Origin: Plantago major
Lineage: Eukaryota; Streptophyta; Magnoliopsida; Lamiales; Plantaginaceae
Assembly: GCA_026545765.1 (NCBI GenBank)
Contig: CM048844.1
Coordinates: forward strand, 16,066,237-16,130,236
Direction: 5' to 3'
DNA: 64,000 nt
Shown: piece by piece, positions 24,164 through 35,725 of the stretch
Layout of the letters: every line of letters starts with the position of its first letter
Position numbering within the stretch: the stretch's first letter is position 1
Position numbers and translations under genes: made by a program
The notes under the pieces: generated by a model
What the model saw: only the letters and a program-made list of their open reading frames with translations
What the model was told of the DNA's origin: nothing
Databases searched by the model: none

Positions 24164-24444
24164 TGAATAATTAGATATTAACCTGACACGTTTGAATTCA
24201 TTAGATCGAGGTCTTTCATTTACGATAATAAATCAATTTCACAATAATTCAATCAATTGCTACGTAATATAAGTTATATTAGCTCCAGTCAATTGTTACG
24301 GCATTACATAATATAAGTTACATCAGCTTCAATTTTACCATAATGTTTGGTTTCATATATATATCAACTAATGATTACTACTAGTTATACAAGCCTAGAG
24401 ACAAAACGGATGAAACTCCTCATTCTCATGCACGATCCTCCTCA

Positions 24445-24860
24445 TCACTTGTGACGCTCCCTACCACAGAACTTGCATTCCAACAGATCTACATCCTCCT
24501 CCCAATACACCATGCACATGTTCCGACAAGCAGAAATGCACTCGATAGGCGGCCCCAAACCCCGCCTCTCCCTCCATTGGAGGTATGCCATGGACGGTGC
24601 TTCCTCACCGTGATGAATCCATACATGATACTCAGGCATGAATCCGTAACGTCGCAAGTGCTCGAATACTGTTGTAGGCGTCATAAATTGCTTGTTTCTG
24701 CAGGTTTCCAATGTGCAAGGACACTTTATCAACCCCCAGTTGCACAAACCGAACGTCCCATGGCAAACGAGATGAAACATTTAACCCCTTCTACAAAACT
24801 CCTAGAAACTCTGCCATTTACCGCCGTACGATCGTACATCCATGAACGGTCGGAATTCAT
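24445..24860 (-). pseudogene. transposase-associated domain of TNP2 (copy 2 in element B)
   Basis: It starts at ATG 24860 (MNSDRSWMYDRTAVNGRV), has one frameshift near 24780, then GLIKCPCTLETCRNKQF and YGFMPEYHVWIHHGEE, and ends CKFCGRERHK. It is much closer to the element A domain than to its neighbour at 23723-24163. Element B is therefore a chimera of two CACTA subfamilies or carries an old, diverged duplication. Confidence 0.75.
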
Positions 24861-24899
24861 TGTATACTTTATTTTTAACCTGACACGTTCCAATTTATT

Positions 24900-25540
24900 A
24901 GATCGTATTTAATTTATTATATCGATTCCAATTCGGATAAGAAGATTGTGGAGGTTAATTGTTAATTATTATATGTTCATTATAAATTAATTATTAATTA
25001 GGTGTTCGATATGTTACAAAATTGGGCATATATTTTAACAATTTCAACCTCTTAGTACATATATTATATACTTAACATACATATCAAATTAACTAATTAC
25101 TCTATACATATCGAATTACTACATATATTCATATCAAATTACACACTTAACATACAAATTTATCAAATCAAAACTACATACTTCTATACTTAACAAACAT
25201 ATCAAATTAACTAAACTAACTATATATACTTAACACACAAATCAAACTAACTACATACATTCATACATACCAAACTTAACATACTACATACATCCATATC
25301 ATACTACATACCTAACATATATACATATCATTAACTAAACTAACTATCAAATTACATATATATATATATATCAAATTGAACAAATTACATATCAAATTAC
25401 ATATAATTAATCAAATTAACTAAACTAACTACTACATACTTATCATATATACATATAATTGCTCAAATTAATCAAAATAAACAAAATCCCCAAATTTTTA
25501 AAAACTAGGGTTTTAGCCAAAATACCTTGATTAATCGGTA
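24900..25540. other. AT-rich internal CACTA sequence without a gene
   Basis: Strings such as CATATCAAATTAACTAAACTA recur many times in loose tandem. No coding signal is seen. Corresponds in position to 18300-18965 of element A. Confidence 0.5.
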
Positions 25541-25719
25541 GAAATCTGAAATTGATCGAAGAATCAAACTCCTTGTCACACGAGCTTCGATTAGGAACCA
25601 AGATTGGCCGGAATAACGAAGAATTCACCGGAAATCGAAGAGAGGAGAAGAAGAGAATGAGGAAGAAGAATGAAGAAGTGATGATTCTGCTTGCCGGCTG
25701 CCGGAATAAAACCCCTCTG

Positions 25720-26117
25720 GGCCGACGGACACGTATCTGTCGGCCCAGAGGGCGATCCGTCGCCAGGCTGGGTAACGGATAGATATCCGTCGACGGATAG
25801 ATATCCGTCGCTAAGTAGCGACGGATAATCTATCCGTCGCCATTTTTTATTTTTATTAATTTTAATTAAAAATATTAACGACGGATAACAGTTATCCGTC
25901 GTTAATAATTTCATTTTTTCTTTTTTTTTTTAAAGTCACCCAAATTAGCGACGGATAAGTTATCCGTCGCCAAAAGGGGCGACGGATTCTGGCCAGGTTA
26001 CTCTTCTTTTAGATTCGTTCTTCAAGATATATAAATTAAATGCAAGGTGTCGCTAAAGGGGCGACGGATAAAATCCGTCGCCCCATAGCGTCGTTTTTCC
26101 AGGAATTTCTTGTAGTG
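25720..26117. repeat. right subterminal repeat array of CACTA element B
   Basis: GCGACGGATAA/TTATCCGTCGC inverted units (for example 25815-25840, 25878-25905, 25948-25970) run up to the terminus at 26117. Confidence 0.85.
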
Positions 26118-26482
26118 TTTGAGCGGAGCATCAGTGGTAGGATGCTCTTAGAAGGAGATCACCTATTTAAGTGTATGAAGTTTGGCCGCTTCAACTGAAA
26201 CACTTAAGAATCCAAAGGTGTCCAAGGCCTTTAATGGACAGACAAACCTGGAACGAAACAATAAGGGGAATTATTGTGTAGGTATCATTGTCTTGGTTTA
26301 CACAAAACGCCGACTGGTTCAAGACATCGCGTTCACGGTTGACAAGTAAATCTGATGGTACTCTATTAGGGGAAGATTCAAAGCAAAAGCTATCGTTCTC
26401 GATGCAATAAGTTTTTCGCTGGAAATTCGAGGCTGGAGCACTCCGATGTGTTGTGAGCATCAATTCTCTTTCATGTGGGGAT
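26118..26482 (+). mobile_element. outer Copia-like element, 3' internal region and polypurine tract
   Basis: Non-coding sequence ending in GTGGGGAT at 26475-26482, a polypurine tract placed directly before the LTR start TGCTGGAATTTTAGC. This is the plus-strand primer site expected in an LTR retroelement and shows the element is on the plus strand. Confidence 0.6.
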
Positions 26483-27240
26483 TGCTGGAATTTTAGCTAA
26501 CCAAGAGTGGTTTGTCTATGACTTTGTATCTCAACCAAATGGGGCCCCACACGTCGGAAACAGAGGTTTCTGGAACGTGCATTGTCTACTATAGTTGTAG
26601 AAAACACTTGAACAAATATTACTAAAATTCAATTGTGAAAGAGTAATTAATGCTCAAAGCGTGTTTGTTGATGTACTAGTTATGGAAAATCAAAGAGTTG
26701 GAGTGAAAATAGTTTCACATAGCTAAAATTAAGAAGAAGGAGCTAGAGTAGGTGACAATGTGAAAAATTGGAGAAAATGACCTATGACTAATTTCGTCCA
26801 ATAGATGCACTTAAAATACTGAAAAGCAAGTGCAGTTGGGTGTCGAACCCATGACCTGGGCACCTAAGTGGCAAGTGTTGCCACTGGAACAACATGTCTT
26901 TTGGTAAATTAATTGTATCTTACGAAATTACATATCCATTCGGTACCAGTTCAACAATTGCATCTTTTGGTCACAACTTTACAAAATTATAAATAGAGGT
27001 CCATAGTTGAATTTTATAGACATAACTAGAGATATCCAAATTCTCTCCTTTCTTCTATTCTTCTTTTAAGCCTGTATTTCCATATTGCAGTAGTCCACTC
27101 GAATCTGTAATTTCAAGTGTCAACTTACAGATTCACCTGATATGTAATCTTGGAATACATTTTGCTAATTGCAACCGTAGACATCTAAGTGGGATAAATT
27201 TGTCTTTAGAACCGAGAGCTAACTCTCACCGCAACAGTCC

Positions 27241-27271
<31 letters not shown>

Positions 27272-27310
27272 CTTCAATACATTGTGTCGCTCTTCTATAA
27301 ATTTCCAACA
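26483..27310 (+). repeat. right (3') LTR of the outer Copia-like element
   Basis: It starts TGCTGGAATTTTAGC and ends TTTCCAACA. The first 300 bases match 3122-3420. A TATA box, TTATAAATAGAGG, is at about 26988-27000. A short (TA)n tract lies at 27242-27271. The bases after it are AAGAA, against AAAAA before the left LTR. The LTR contains a B-box-like GGTGTCGAACCC (see rejected items). Confidence 0.7.
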
Positions 27311-28212
27311 AAGAACAGTCTCACAGATAACCAAACGCAAACGGCAACCTAATACTACGAGATCACATAAAACTTAGACATGTCTACAACTGTCATCATC
27401 ATAATAATATCCAGAAGCAATATTTACATGCGTTTTATGAATTTGAGGAAATAAAACAGACAGAATTAGAAGTAAAAAATGTTTATAGGGAAAGGAAATG
27501 GTAAAAGCAGCCAGTGTGCTGAAAAAAGTGACTTCTTCAACAACACCACCATGCCTAGATCAGGAAAAACAACTCGAAACCGTGACGACGAAAAATCAAA
27601 TAAGCCTGCGGCTTCCTTCAATTGACGAAATCAATGCTTCGTGGCTTCATGTGTGTCTAATACAGGATCTGAACATTGTGATTCCACGCATGGTTACATA
27701 TTTACATTGCCCGACAATCACCAAGCTGTAACTCCTGTAAACGTTTGGTTTGGTTAAAAAGAAGGAAAATGTGATATTAATGCTTTGTTTATCCCATCCT
27801 GTCAAAAGACCGGTAAAAAACATACTACTGATAATCAAAATCCCAAGTCCTATTAACTCTGGATCCTATGGATGTCAGGTCAACAAGTATACAGTGCTCA
27901 ACTTGAAACAGGTACAAATGAATGCAGATCTAAATAATACTCCAACCAGAGAAGCTAAGCTAAACATACAGCTGCCTTTGGATCTACGCTCTGAGCTTGT
28001 AGAATTAATCATCAAGTACCTGGCCACATGTAGCAGTAGCACACACTTATTTGCTTGAACTGCTATTAAGTTACAGAAGCCACAAACTCCCCATTTTATA
28101 TAAAAAAACATGCACCACTACAAATCCTAATGCAATGATCCATGTGGATTCATACACATTAAAACAATCAATAGTTAATCATCACCTGGAGTTGGGCAAG
28201 ACACTGGAATCA
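27311..28212. other. non-coding region downstream of the NLR gene
   Basis: No supported gene. Short open frames on both strands show no family pattern. On the minus strand this is the likely 3' UTR and terminator region of the NLR. Confidence 0.5.
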
Positions 28213-31200
28213 TCAATCCTTCCGAGTTCTGTCTCCAGGAGCAATGTCAAGCTTGAACTTCACACCGCCTTTAGCACTTTTTTTTTTCTTCTCAATTTTT
28301 TCCGCACACATAATTGCTTCTTCAGTAACACCTTTCATGCACAACAGCTCAAGTTCCCTACCTAGGGCAAATGGAACTTCAACGAGTCTCTCACAGTAGT
28401 TGAGTAAAAGATATCTTAGTTCTGGAAAAGCATCATCCAGGATTGACCAGTATTTCAGATCTGATGACCTTTCAACATGCAGGAGTTCGAGACGTTTGAA
28501 ACCACCATTGACATCCCAGGATTCTCCCCTGCATGCATTGTCTTTCAGCTTCAGCTCCTCGAGGTTATTTAGCCTTCCCAATATAGCCATCTGCTCCCAC
28601 TCCAGATACGTGCCAACCAGCACTAGAACTTTGAGGTTTGGTGGGAATTTGTTATTTCCAGGCAGGCAGGACATTGGGTTTTCAGATGCTTCTCTACCTG
28701 TCACCACATGCACTAGCTTTAACTTGTTCAAAAGGACCAGTTTTTCTAAGCCTCTGGACTCCAACTGTGTGCTAGATAAATCCCCTTGAATTCCTAAAGT
28801 AATCAAGTTTTTCGCCTTGTCGAAAACTTTTTCGTTGCAACTGTCCAGGGATAATCTGCTAAGTGTTTGAAGCTTACCTCCGCCTTCACCAATACTGTCA
28901 ACATATTTCAGATTGATTGCTGCATTTGTCTGCAAGTGACTCAACTGCCTCAGCTGCCATATATTTGCTTTGATATCAATTGTTTTAGAAGATACTTCCA
29001 CTATAAGAACTTCCAGGTTCCTCATATTACAAATGGTTTCCGGTAGAGTCTCGCAATACTGATCATTAGCTATACCCAGAGTTAGGTATCTCAAATGGAT
29101 TAGCCAGGAAAACTTTGGTGGGAATTTGAGGAATCTAATATTCTTGGCGCTGTACACTCTTAGAAAGGTGAAGCTATCAAAGACATATGATATATCCTTG
29201 AGATCCAAGTTGGTGGCAGGATTGTGAAAAGAAAGGAAAGAGCGGGCTTTTGGGAATTTTGGTTTTCGCGCAAAGAATTCGAGGACATTGGAATGAATAC
29301 AAAGACGACGACATGTTTGGATGTTCTCGGAAGAAGGTTCAAAATTTCCTTGATTCGATTTGCTGATTTGTTGGAATAAGTTTAGATTGCTAGATGTGGA
29401 TTCGGCCTTACAGAATTCACGTATAATGACATGAACGCGGCATATTCTAGGTTCACCGTTCAGCTTTGCTTCCTTAACAATCACCAGATTCTGGTTGATA
29501 AGATATTTCAAGTTGCCTCTTGCAATTTGCTCCAAACTCTTGCCTGTTCTTTCTCGTACAAAACCTTCCGCAATCCACAACTGAGTCAGCGTGTTGACGG
29601 GAATGTCTGCATCCTCTGGAAACACTCCCAGATACAGAAAGCAGCTCCTTAATTCAAAAGGCAGCATTGTGTAGCTGAGCGATATCGACTTCTCCAAGAG
29701 CGTATTATCTAATAGGTAATTATTGAAGCTCGTGGAGACTCGTTCCCATCTTTCTTCGGAGGAACCATTCTGTCGTGATATATGACGTAAAAAAAAAAAT
29801 CTGCTCTCAACAATCGAAAGGGGAAGCCCATTGCAACTCAATGCCATGGTCCACGCAGTTATCTCCAATTCTCTGGGTACAACACCAAGTTGGCCATATA
29901 CCTTATATTGGAGGAGTTCCCAACTCTCTCTACTATTTAAAAACCTCAAGTTGTGGGGTTTTCCTGATGGATTAGCATGTGTTGCCACATCCTTACTGCG
30001 GCTAGTTATCAAGACTCTACCCCGTTTATTATCCAGTGGTAAGAATTCTTCGATTTCCTTCCATGTCTCAGGTTTCCAGACGTCATCCATGACTATCAAG
30101 AATTTGACCTCCTCTAAGTATCTCTGAACAATGCGGGCTAATTCTTCCACAGATTTGTCTACTGAGTGGCGAGTGAATTTTCTCAGAATAGTGAGAAGTA
30201 CTTTCTCCATATTAGGATCGTCGGATATATCCACCCATATCCGAACGGGAAACTCGTACTCCATCCTGCAATCCTTGAAAATTTTCCAAGCCAATGTTGT
30301 TTTCCCAAGGCCAGGCATGCCGGTTATGGAAATAGTTTCAAGCTTGTCCGACTCTTCAAGTAGGCGACTAATCAAAGTGCCGGCTTCATCTTCAAAGCCG
30401 ACTATGTATTTCGAACTCTGCAAAGAGCAATATCATGTTACAAATTAAAGTTTCATGTATAACGGTTTAGCCTTTGGACGAACCTCGTGCAATTAGACAA
30501 TTTAACGGACGCACACAATGTACTATCCATTTCAGTTTTTTTTTTTTTTTCACAGTTTTTTAGATTTAGAATAATTTATAAAAATAAAAAAAATGGGTGT
30601 TCCTAACATATTTAAAATTCTTCCAGGTTTTTAGAAATATATATATAAAATTATAGTATAATACCACTACTTTTTACAAAATGTCAAAAAAAAATAAAAA
30701 TAAATTGAACAACTCTAATAGTGTTCTGTTCCTAAATGGCAAAAATGAACAAATTACATGGAACGGAGCAAGTATATTTGAAAATACAAATTACTCCTAT
30801 ATACACGTTCAACTTAAAATTAACCTAAAAATTTTCAAATTCTAGGAAACAAACCAAAAACTGCCACTTCTATAGAACGTTTACATATAGTATCTCGTAG
30901 TTTAAAATCTGTCCAGTTTTTACTTTATGCAAGTCAACAAAATTCAAATTTCCCGATTGCAAAAAAGTCGACCGATTTAAATTTAAATATCTGGGGAGTA
31001 TATAGACAGGCCTTCCTTTATCGAAGACAATTAAAAAAAAAATACAAAGGAGCTTCGAAGCTCCATACTGAAGATGCATACAGTTTTAATAGCAGATCAT
31101 GCCCTGGTATAGATATTGAGCAATAGTGAGCAGCATGCATATAATTCATGATGTCTAATACACGTCTTACCATTTCTCGCCTAAATTCATGGTGTATCCA

Positions 31201-31638
31201 ATCCAATGTATCTTGATCTGCCATGTCGTTAGATACGGATTGAGTAAAGAGGAAGCCATTCTGAAACATGATGTCTAATACACGTCTTACCTTTCCTCGC
31301 CTAAATTCATTGACCTCTTCCGCTAGGTGGAGACGTATCTTCCAAGGAGAAGATCCGTGGAATATGCTTGGTTCCCTGGTTACTTGGGCAGTCGAATAGT
31401 TGCAACACAGGTCGATGAGGTCCTCCGCGTCACAAACAACTTCCCTCATCTCTGCATGCCATAATTTTAGTACTTCACCATGGTAACGCTCTCTGGACGC
31501 ATCCTGGAGGATCGCCTTCATCAGTACAACTTCATTCTTAAGCTTCTCGAACTCATCCGCCGCCCCGGAGATCAAGTCGGCATGATATGTTAGGATGTTT
31601 TTAAGGTTATGCAGGTAGAAGCCCACGGAGCAATCCAT
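28213..31638 (-). CDS. CC-NB-LRR (NLR) disease-resistance protein, two exons
   Basis: Exon 1 is 31638-31291 (116 codons) and exon 2 is 30417-28213; the intron is GTAAGA...TTTGCAG and phases agree, giving 850 aa. Residues 1-116 are an Rx-type coiled coil with EDLID (72-76). NB-ARC: P-loop GMPGLGKTT (149-157), kinase-2 FLIVMDDVW (222-230), RVLITSR (250-256), GLPL (313-316), RNBS-D-like CFLYLGVFPED (375-385). LRRs run from about 480 to 820. The family acts in the cytoplasm as an ATP/ADP-switched immune receptor for pathogen effectors. Odd points: the MHD motif reads VHV at 444-446, a run of 11 T encodes FFF at 323-325, and a duplicated segment supplies a second donor at 31170, also in phase 0, which would give 890 aa. 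No stop breaks the frame. Confidence 0.9.
30418..31290 (-). other. intron of the NLR gene
   Basis: Donor AAAG|GTAAGA at 31290 and acceptor TTTGCAG at 30418, 873 bp and AT-rich. It holds the second copy of a roughly 50-bp duplicated segment (31148-31195 against 31268-31315), including a second GTAAGACG donor. Boundaries are predicted from consensus and phase, not from a transcript. Confidence 0.7.
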
Positions 31639-33292
31639 TTCCGATCTATAGGTATCTAGAATCTGTCAGATCGATTCAATTGTAACTAGATCTGCCAAGC
31701 ATTTACCGATCGATCAGTAATCAAGAGATATATGCTTATACTGGTTAACGACTAGGTGATTTGATGTAGTCAGAACTCAGAACGGTGATGAGCCGCAGGC
31801 AGCTTTTTCAGATCAGATCTGCTCCGTCGTTACCAAAGTCAAACTTTGGGGCTCTAGCAACTGTCTTATCTTTATGGGTCGTGACTCAGGAATTGGTAGT
31901 GGATAATAATTATGCATTCATCCATCCATCCATCCATAATAATGCACAATTATCTAAATCTCATCAAATTTATTCATTCGTGAAATTTTATGAAATTAAT
32001 TGTATTTTAAATATTATATATTTTAATGTTATTTTTTATATTTTAATTACATATATAATTTTTATTAAATCTCATATAACTTTATATACAAAAGTCTGAA
32101 AATTAATTTGAATATATAGTTGAACACAAAGTCTTAGAAGAGACGTGTATTAGTGAGAGACCTATAAGACGTATTGATGGGCTTAATGATATGTATAATG
32201 TTTTAAACAATATCAATAATGTTTTATGAGTGTACATTTTATACCATTTTGTATGTATATGTATATCACCGATGTTTTTAGTAAAACCTCTAATATTTTT
32301 GGATATAATGGTAATATTTGTCCGTCTCTTTTAGTCTCTCCATAAAACGGGTTTCTTAGGAGACTCACTCATATTTGAATTCGTCGTGGCAAGATGAATC
32401 CATAGACACCAATTTTAAATACTACTATTAATTATATAATCAGTTTATACATTAAATAAAATATAAATTTATTAAATAAGATACAATTAAATAATAAAAA
32501 ATTAAAAATAGATTATTTATTAAATTAATTCAATCATACGTGAAATTTTGTGGAATTAGTTGCATTGATCAACCAGTATATCTTTCCCTGTTTATTCTTA
32601 AATATGTTTACTGCATATATACTTTTTATTAAATCTAATATATATTTATCTACAAAACTCCAAAAAATATTTAGAACATATATTTAAATTTACCATGACA
32701 AGACGAATCCATAGACACCAATCTAGATTATTATTATTAATTAGATAAATTATTTTATTCACTAAAATAAAATATAAATTTATTAAATAAGATAAAATGA
32801 AATTTTAAAAATATATTTGTTCGAGATTTTGAGTGGCAGCATATAGTAATTGAAAGGGGATTGTTTTTTGGTGATTAAATATCTTAAATCGACAAATTTT
32901 AGCTTTGCACCTCTGTTTCACTTTTCAAATAAATTCAGGTATTTGATAGAAAATTTTATTCTCTGAAGTATTGCCAGTTAAACGTGAAGTTAACATTTTA
33001 GCACATATATTATCAGTTGGGTGTTCTTATGATGATGTTGGTTTGGTAGATTTGCATTTCGATTAATTTAATTTACCTTTCTATTTCTATTTATTATTAA
33101 ACGTAAATTTTTATGGAATTAGTTGCATTTTCAACCAGTATATCTATCACTAATAATTTTTTTTTTATATATTGGCTGCATTATATAGTTTTTATTAAAT
33201 CTCATATAAATTTATATAAAAAACCCCGAAAAATTTGTTGTGTCAAGACAAATTCATCTAAAACTTTTCGACCTTATATATGACTCGCATGT
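31639..33292. other. NLR upstream region and AT-rich repeats
   Basis: The first few hundred bases must hold the NLR promoter, but I see no convincing TATA box. From 32370 on, there are diverged copies of a repeat with the core GAATCCATAGACACCAAT (32396, 32705), preceded by ATTAAATCTCATATAA-type words. The same family is found at 52.9-53.7 kb. Confidence 0.5.
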
Positions 33293-33301
33293 TTTCATAA
33301 A

Positions 33302-34419
33302 GGCCGTTGATACTGCCAGAGCAGTATTTATGCTGCCAAAGAACTTGATTTAATTTATCAATTATTATTTTATTAATTTTGTTAATTATTGAATACAACA
33401 TCTGGAAAAGGCAAGTGTATCTTTAGTAACGTGATGGGAGGAAAGATCCTCAAATTTTATCAAAGTCATCAACACTCACATTTTCTTCCAAATCAATGAC
33501 TAACAATCGTATTTCTGCTCTCCCGTGACAGAACATGGTTGTGGTTGTGTATCTGATGAGAGAAGAAATCCACCTTGAATTTACCGAATCGGATCAATCT
33601 CTACACGTCTACACTCTGTTCTGATAAAGATTTTCATTGAACAGAGAATCATCCAACTGTATTCTTGCACTCCTCTTTTCGTTTGTTAATATAGATATGG
33701 TAGCTCTAGAATCTAGATCCTCTACCAGGAATAGATGAAGCTTCATGGCAGAAATAATAGAAACCAAAAATATCTTCTAACAACCCTGCAATTAATCAAC
33801 CCTTAAGTCGAAGTCACGGTAACCAAAACCAAATCCCCTTTCTGGAAAGTCAGATGAACTAGAATAAATTATATTTTCTTGGTCTTCCCCTTCAGGTCCC
33901 TACCGACAACCGGTGAAAACAAAATTGCTAGATCTTGATGGTCTGTATCTTTTATTGGTGAGAGAATCTTACCATAGTTAGTAGTTGACTTAGAGGGAAA
34001 GATGAAATGGGGATAAAATTTGGGGTTGAGATTCTCTGCAATTAATCAACCCTTAAGCCGAAGTCACGGTAACCAAAACCAAATCCCCTTTTCGGAAACT
34101 CGGATGAACCAGAATAAATTATCTTTTCTTGGTCTTCCCCTTCAGGTCCCTACCGACAACAAAATTGACGGATCCTTGATGGTCTGTATCTTTTGTTGGT
34201 GAGGGAATCTTACCATAGTTAGTAGTTGACTTAGAGGGAAAAATGAAATGGGGATAAAATTTAGGGTTGGGATTCTTTTATCTAATTACGCTGTAAAACT
34301 TAAATTTTAATTTTTTAGAATTTTTATTCAACGATTAACACACTTAATTAAACAATAATTAGGAAGTTAAATTTAAGTGCTCTGCCAGCATAACTATGGC
34401 TCTGGTAGCATCAATGGCC
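33302..34419. mobile_element. non-autonomous MULE-like element, 1118 bp
   Basis: Left end GGCCGTTGATACTGCCAGAG; right end, on the other strand, GGCCATTGATGCTACCAGAG. The inverted similarity continues for about 95 bp. Flanks are TTTCATAAA at 33293-33301 and TTTCATAAA at 34420-34428, a perfect 9-bp target duplication, which is the Mutator-superfamily signature. There is no transposase frame. The inside is a 250-bp tandem duplication. Confidence 0.85.
33788..34277. repeat. 250-bp tandem duplication inside the MULE-like element
   Basis: Unit 1 (33788-34037) and unit 2 (34038-34277) both begin GCAATTAATCAACCCTTAAG and end GATTCT. They are close to 90 percent identical by eye. Unit 2 lacks a few bases around the GACAACCGGTGAAAAC segment. 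Confidence 0.85.
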
Positions 34420-34428
34420 TTTCATAAA

Positions 34429-34793
34429 GTCTGGCTACGCATATTCTTCTTTAGTTGTTATTTTTTTTTATATGGATCAAGATAAATTTGATGTTAAATT
34501 CTATTTTTTTACAATAGGCTCCATCGGATGGGGTTGGAGTGGTTGTAAAATATTATTTGACTTGGATACGAGAGAAATACCCTTTATTTGTGATTCTTAA
34601 TAGGCAGGGGTTGATGCGGAAAAATGCTGAGTCAAAGTTTACACTGCACAACTTGGATAAGGAAGACTAACCTTGAGCACGTGTTTGTTCTCCACCATCA
34701 CGTAAATTAGTTGAGTTAGTGTTATCATTGACGAAATGTGGCTAAAGTACCTTGCGACTTAGTAGTAAATAAAATACAGGTGAGTAAGTTGTT
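34429..34793. other. non-coding spacer
   Basis: No gene. About 90 bases (34700-34790, with ATTGACGAAATGTGGCTAA) resemble 55782-55878 (ATTGACGAAATGTGCCTAA), so this is part of an unnamed dispersed repeat. Confidence 0.45.
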
Positions 34794-35725
34794 TGTTGAT
34801 ACGGATATATGTCCAATCCGTTAAGGGCGCCATAGAGCGTGTCCTAGAGCGCATCACGGTTTAATGGCCAATTCAGTACTGGTCTGACCTCACATGGTCC
34901 GTCCTAAGTGAATAAACTGGTACGCTAAAGTCACTACACCCTCATAGCTAGTCCGAGCTAGCTGGGAAAAGGATTTCTAAACCTGGCTACGGCAGTACAA
35001 AGATGCCCAATGGACCGGACGAGATAGCCTCTCGGACGCCACCTTTACATTAAGACCAAACGTATATTGTGGAACCACTGAGATACTTCCGTAAGACTCT
35101 TGGCTCGGACATCCAGAGTTACCCAAGGGCAGATCAACCAAGCATACAGATTTGTCCGAAGGACTTACACGGACCCAACAGGCGGAACAGTACTCTCGGA
35201 GGGAAAAGGTCCAAACTACCCTCCCAGGCCCACTAATCGGTATTGGACTACTGTTCACTATTGGTTTATGGGCCAAAGATAGCATTGTTGTCCAAATCTG
35301 AATCATACACTTGGCGCCATCTTATGAGTCACTTCATAAGCTATGGTCTCTATAAATATAACTCAAGGTCCAAACTTTGAGGTAAGTCGTATTGAATATT
35401 ATAACCTTCCTCATAACTATTACATTGGGAGCTTTCCAACTCTCTCTTGAGTAAAGTCTCTTACCGGATTGACAACTAGCAATCCGGGTAACACTTGTAA
35501 CCCCCACTTAGTCCTTTCAGGTATCCGGATGTCCGGACCATCGTCCGGGTCGGACCTCATGGTCTCGGACCATGGTTTGGGTCGGACCTACTGTCTTTAA
35601 GGTCTAGTTCATTGTTTCACGCAGGAGGGTCGGACCTTGAGGCCTTGGACCTTAGACAGCTTGAAACGCTTTAGGATTCATTCCAAAGGCGTCTACGACG
35701 GATTGGATATATTTTCGTATCAACA
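34794..35725 (+). repeat. solo LTR, diverged relative of the Tat LTRs
   Basis: It begins TGTTGATACG and ends CGTATCAACA, a perfect 10-bp terminal inverted repeat. The body aligns with the element 1 LTR (for example ATGTCCAATCCGTTAAGGGC, and TCTTACCGGATTGACAACTA at 35459) but has an extra 200 bp of GGTCGGACCT-rich sequence before its end. No internal region or partner LTR adjoins it. Flanking 5-mers (TTGTT and ATGAG) do not match, so the target duplication is lost or the locus was rearranged. Confidence 0.8.

Larger units (their letters stand above)
20458..26117 (-). mobile_element. CACTA (En/Spm) element B, both ends present, 5660 bp
   Basis: The left end is CACTACAAAAAAACTGGGCT at 20458 and the right end ...TTTCTTGTAGTG at 26117, giving CACTACAA inverted termini. 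The flanks are TTT at 20455-20457 and TTT at 26118-26120, the 3-bp target duplication expected of CACTA elements. Subterminal GCGACGGAT repeats occupy 20480-20900 and 25720-26100. The interior holds transposase-gene remnants on the minus strand but no TNP2 catalytic domain, so it would need a helper. Confidence 0.92.

Noticed and set aside
26825..26890. tRNA-like B box (GGTGTCGAACCC) with a possible tRNA or SINE
   Set aside because: No A box at the right distance and no cloverleaf could be drawn; it lies inside an LTR.
27498..28365. Several 70-100 codon frames on the plus strand downstream of the NLR
   Set aside because: No recognisable domains; the last overlaps the NLR exon on the other strand.
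35100..35282. Open frame inside the solo LTR
   Set aside because: LTR sequence shared with non-coding LTRs of elements 1 and 2.
34794..35725. Solo LTR considered as the missing 3' LTR of Tat element 1
   Set aside because: It is much more diverged than the element 1/element 2 LTRs, has different termini (TGTTGATACG) and lies 19 kb from the end of element 1, beyond the outer element and the NLR.
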